From contig CP128386.1 in NCBI GenBank assembly GCA_030345135.1, positions 3,249,677 to 3,313,676 of the forward strand: a stretch of DNA of 64,000 nt, given 5' to 3'. The position numbers were made by a program, and so were the translations under genes. The notes under the pieces are model-generated. The model did not search any database, was not told the DNA's origin, and worked only from the letters and a program-made list of their open reading frames with translations. Each line of letters begins with the position of its first letter. The stretch's first letter is position 1. Shown in pieces: positions 63,035-64,000 of the stretch. The stretch comes from Chitinophagaceae bacterium DXS. GTDB taxonomy: Bacteria; Bacteroidota; Bacteroidia; Chitinophagales; Chitinophagaceae.

Positions 63035-63594
63035 AGCTGAATTGGATTTGCTTTTATTTGTTCTCTTGTCAATCCGCTTTTTATTTTTCCCTGTAATGTG
63101 ATCAACGCATGAAGCAAGGCTTCAGGACGGGGAGGACAGCCCGGTATATATACATCAACTGGTATCACATGGTCTGCGCCTTTTACTACAGAATAGGTAT
63201 TGTAAAAGAACGGACCGCCGCTAATGGCGCAGGCACCCATTGCTATAACGTATTTGGGATCGGCCATTTGGTCATACAACCGCTTTAGTACCGGCGCCAT
63301 CTTTTGAACGATAGTACCGGCTACAATGATAACATCTGCCTGACGGGGTGAAGCTCTCGCAACTTCAAAGCCAAACCGTGAAAAATCGTATTTGGAAGAT
63401 GCCACACTCATCATTTCAATGCCACAGCAACTGGTAGCGAAAGTGAGTGGCCACAATGAGTTTGAACGGGCCCAGTTGATCACATCCTGAATGGTGGAAG
63501 CTATTATACCGCCACCCGGAGTAACAATCACACGACCAGGAAAGTCTTCCTGCTGTTTAGCCTGTGGCTCTGCTGTTAATTCTGTTACATCCAT
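63031..63594 (-). CDS. nuoB: NADH-quinone oxidoreductase subunit B (N2 cluster)
   Basis: 187 residues. The tandem cysteines in TSCCGIEMM (near 54-62), the Cys in GACAISGG and the Cys in [10 protein letters not shown] ligate the terminal 4Fe-4S cluster N2 next to quinone. [22 protein letters not shown] is the usual family block. The N-terminal ~25 residues are a variable, polar extension. It overlaps nuoA by ten bases and nuoC by four. Confidence 0.96.
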   Translation of the reverse strand: MDVTELTAEPQAKQQEDFPGRVIVTPGGGIIASTIQDVINWARSNSLWPLTFATSCCGIEMMSVASSKYDFSRFGFEVARASPRQADVIIVAGTIVQKMAPVLKRLYDQMADPKYVIAMGACAISGGPFFYNTYSVVKGADHVIPVDVYIPGCPPRPEALLHALITLQGKIKSGLTREQIKANPIQL

Positions 63595-63935
63595 TTCAAC
63601 GCTCCTTTTTTGTGGGCGTACAGAAAGCCCATAAATAAAATAAAAATGAAAATGAGTATTTCAAACAATGCAGTTATCCCTACTTTTTTTACTACTACTG
63701 CCCAGGGATACATGAACACCATTTCCACATCAAAAATGAGGAACAGCAGTGCAAACAAATAATACCCCACATTAAACTGGTGCCACGGTGAAGTTTGTGT
63801 AGGAATACCGCATTCATATGGCTGGCCTTTCTGTGCGTTCCTGCTCCCTTTCGTAAATAATTTACCAGCCAAAATGCCGCCCGCTGAGAAAGCTATCGCT
63901 GCGATTGTTAATACTATTAGTGAAAAAGCGCCCAT
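63585..63935 (-). CDS. nuoA: NADH-quinone oxidoreductase subunit A
   Basis: 116 residues with three helices (about 4-24, 60-80, 87-107). The conserved [10 protein letters not shown] loop near 40 and [17 protein letters not shown] near 70 identify NuoA, which contacts NuoH near the quinone tunnel. It is the first gene of the locus. The upstream 65 bases reach the window edge and show no certain promoter. Confidence 0.95.
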   Translation of the reverse strand: MGAFSLIVLTIAAIAFSAGGILAGKLFTKGSRNAQKGQPYECGIPTQTSPWHQFNVGYYLFALLFLIFDVEMVFMYPWAVVVKKVGITALFEILIFIFILFMGFLYAHKKGALKWM

Positions 63936-64000
63936 ATATTTACTTTATCTGATGTATGTTTTACGTTTCAAGTTGTAAGATCAGCGTCACACACAACCGT

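Overview
The window looks like chromosomal DNA of a Bacteroidota bacterium, most likely of the Chitinophagaceae or a close relative. Supporting signs are a SusC/SusD pair with a FecR-type anti-sigma factor (DUF4974 C-terminus) and an ECF sigma factor, two TonB-receptor-like proteins of the OMP_b-brl_3 type, a HU-like/SPOR membrane protein, a fused SecDF, many short lipoproteins, promoters fitting the Bacteroidota TAnnTTTG type, and intergenic regions full of dispersed palindromes and tandem repeats. No tRNA, rRNA, CRISPR array, integrase or intact insertion sequence was seen.

Layout. 1-6.7 kb: the 5' part of a GH97-type glycosidase (minus strand, cut by the window edge), a HU-like/SPOR protein (minus), then a small membrane protein, two FKBP-like lipoproteins and secDF (plus). 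7.0-20 kb: two tandem copies of a four-gene heavy-metal efflux cassette, each a small secreted His/Tyr/acid-rich protein followed by a TolC-like channel, a lipoprotein membrane-fusion adaptor and a CusA/CzcA-type RND pump. 20-28.2 kb: an outer-membrane beta-barrel receptor, a lipocalin-like protein, a frameshifted GH127 remnant, a DUF4239 membrane protein, a 0.9 kb higher-order repeat and an acyltransferase-3 enzyme. 28.4-38.4 kb: a 17/18-bp mosaic tandem array, a large multidomain PQQ-dehydrogenase-like lipoprotein with a c-type heme motif, two LVIVD-type lipoproteins, a beta-carbonic anhydrase, a BNR-repeat protein, and a second barrel receptor. 38.4-44.2 kb: a LytS/LytR-type two-component pair, a flavin amine oxidase, and a thioesterase-FabF pair with three TetR-like operator palindromes around it. 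44.2-53 kb (minus): ECF sigma, FecR, SusC (with STN domain) and SusD, with about 1.4 kb of tandem repeats between sigma and anti-sigma genes. 53-64 kb (minus): a respiratory complex I locus, nuoABCD then nuoHIJKLMN, with no nuoEFG and a terminator-like hairpin where those genes would be expected, followed by an unrecognised 122-aa protein.

How the parts work together. The two RND cassettes should move metal ions from periplasm or cytoplasm to the outside, and the small leading protein of each is the best candidate for an undescribed component. The sigma/FecR/STN-SusC/SusD set is a typical substrate-sensing uptake unit in which the receptor signals through FecR to release the sigma factor. The Nuo proteins form an 11-subunit type complex I lacking the NADH-input module, unless nuoEFG lie elsewhere. 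The repeats share modules between the 26 kb and 51-52 kb loci in opposite orientation, which points to a dispersed repeat family. All assignments come from reading the sequence; no database search was run.
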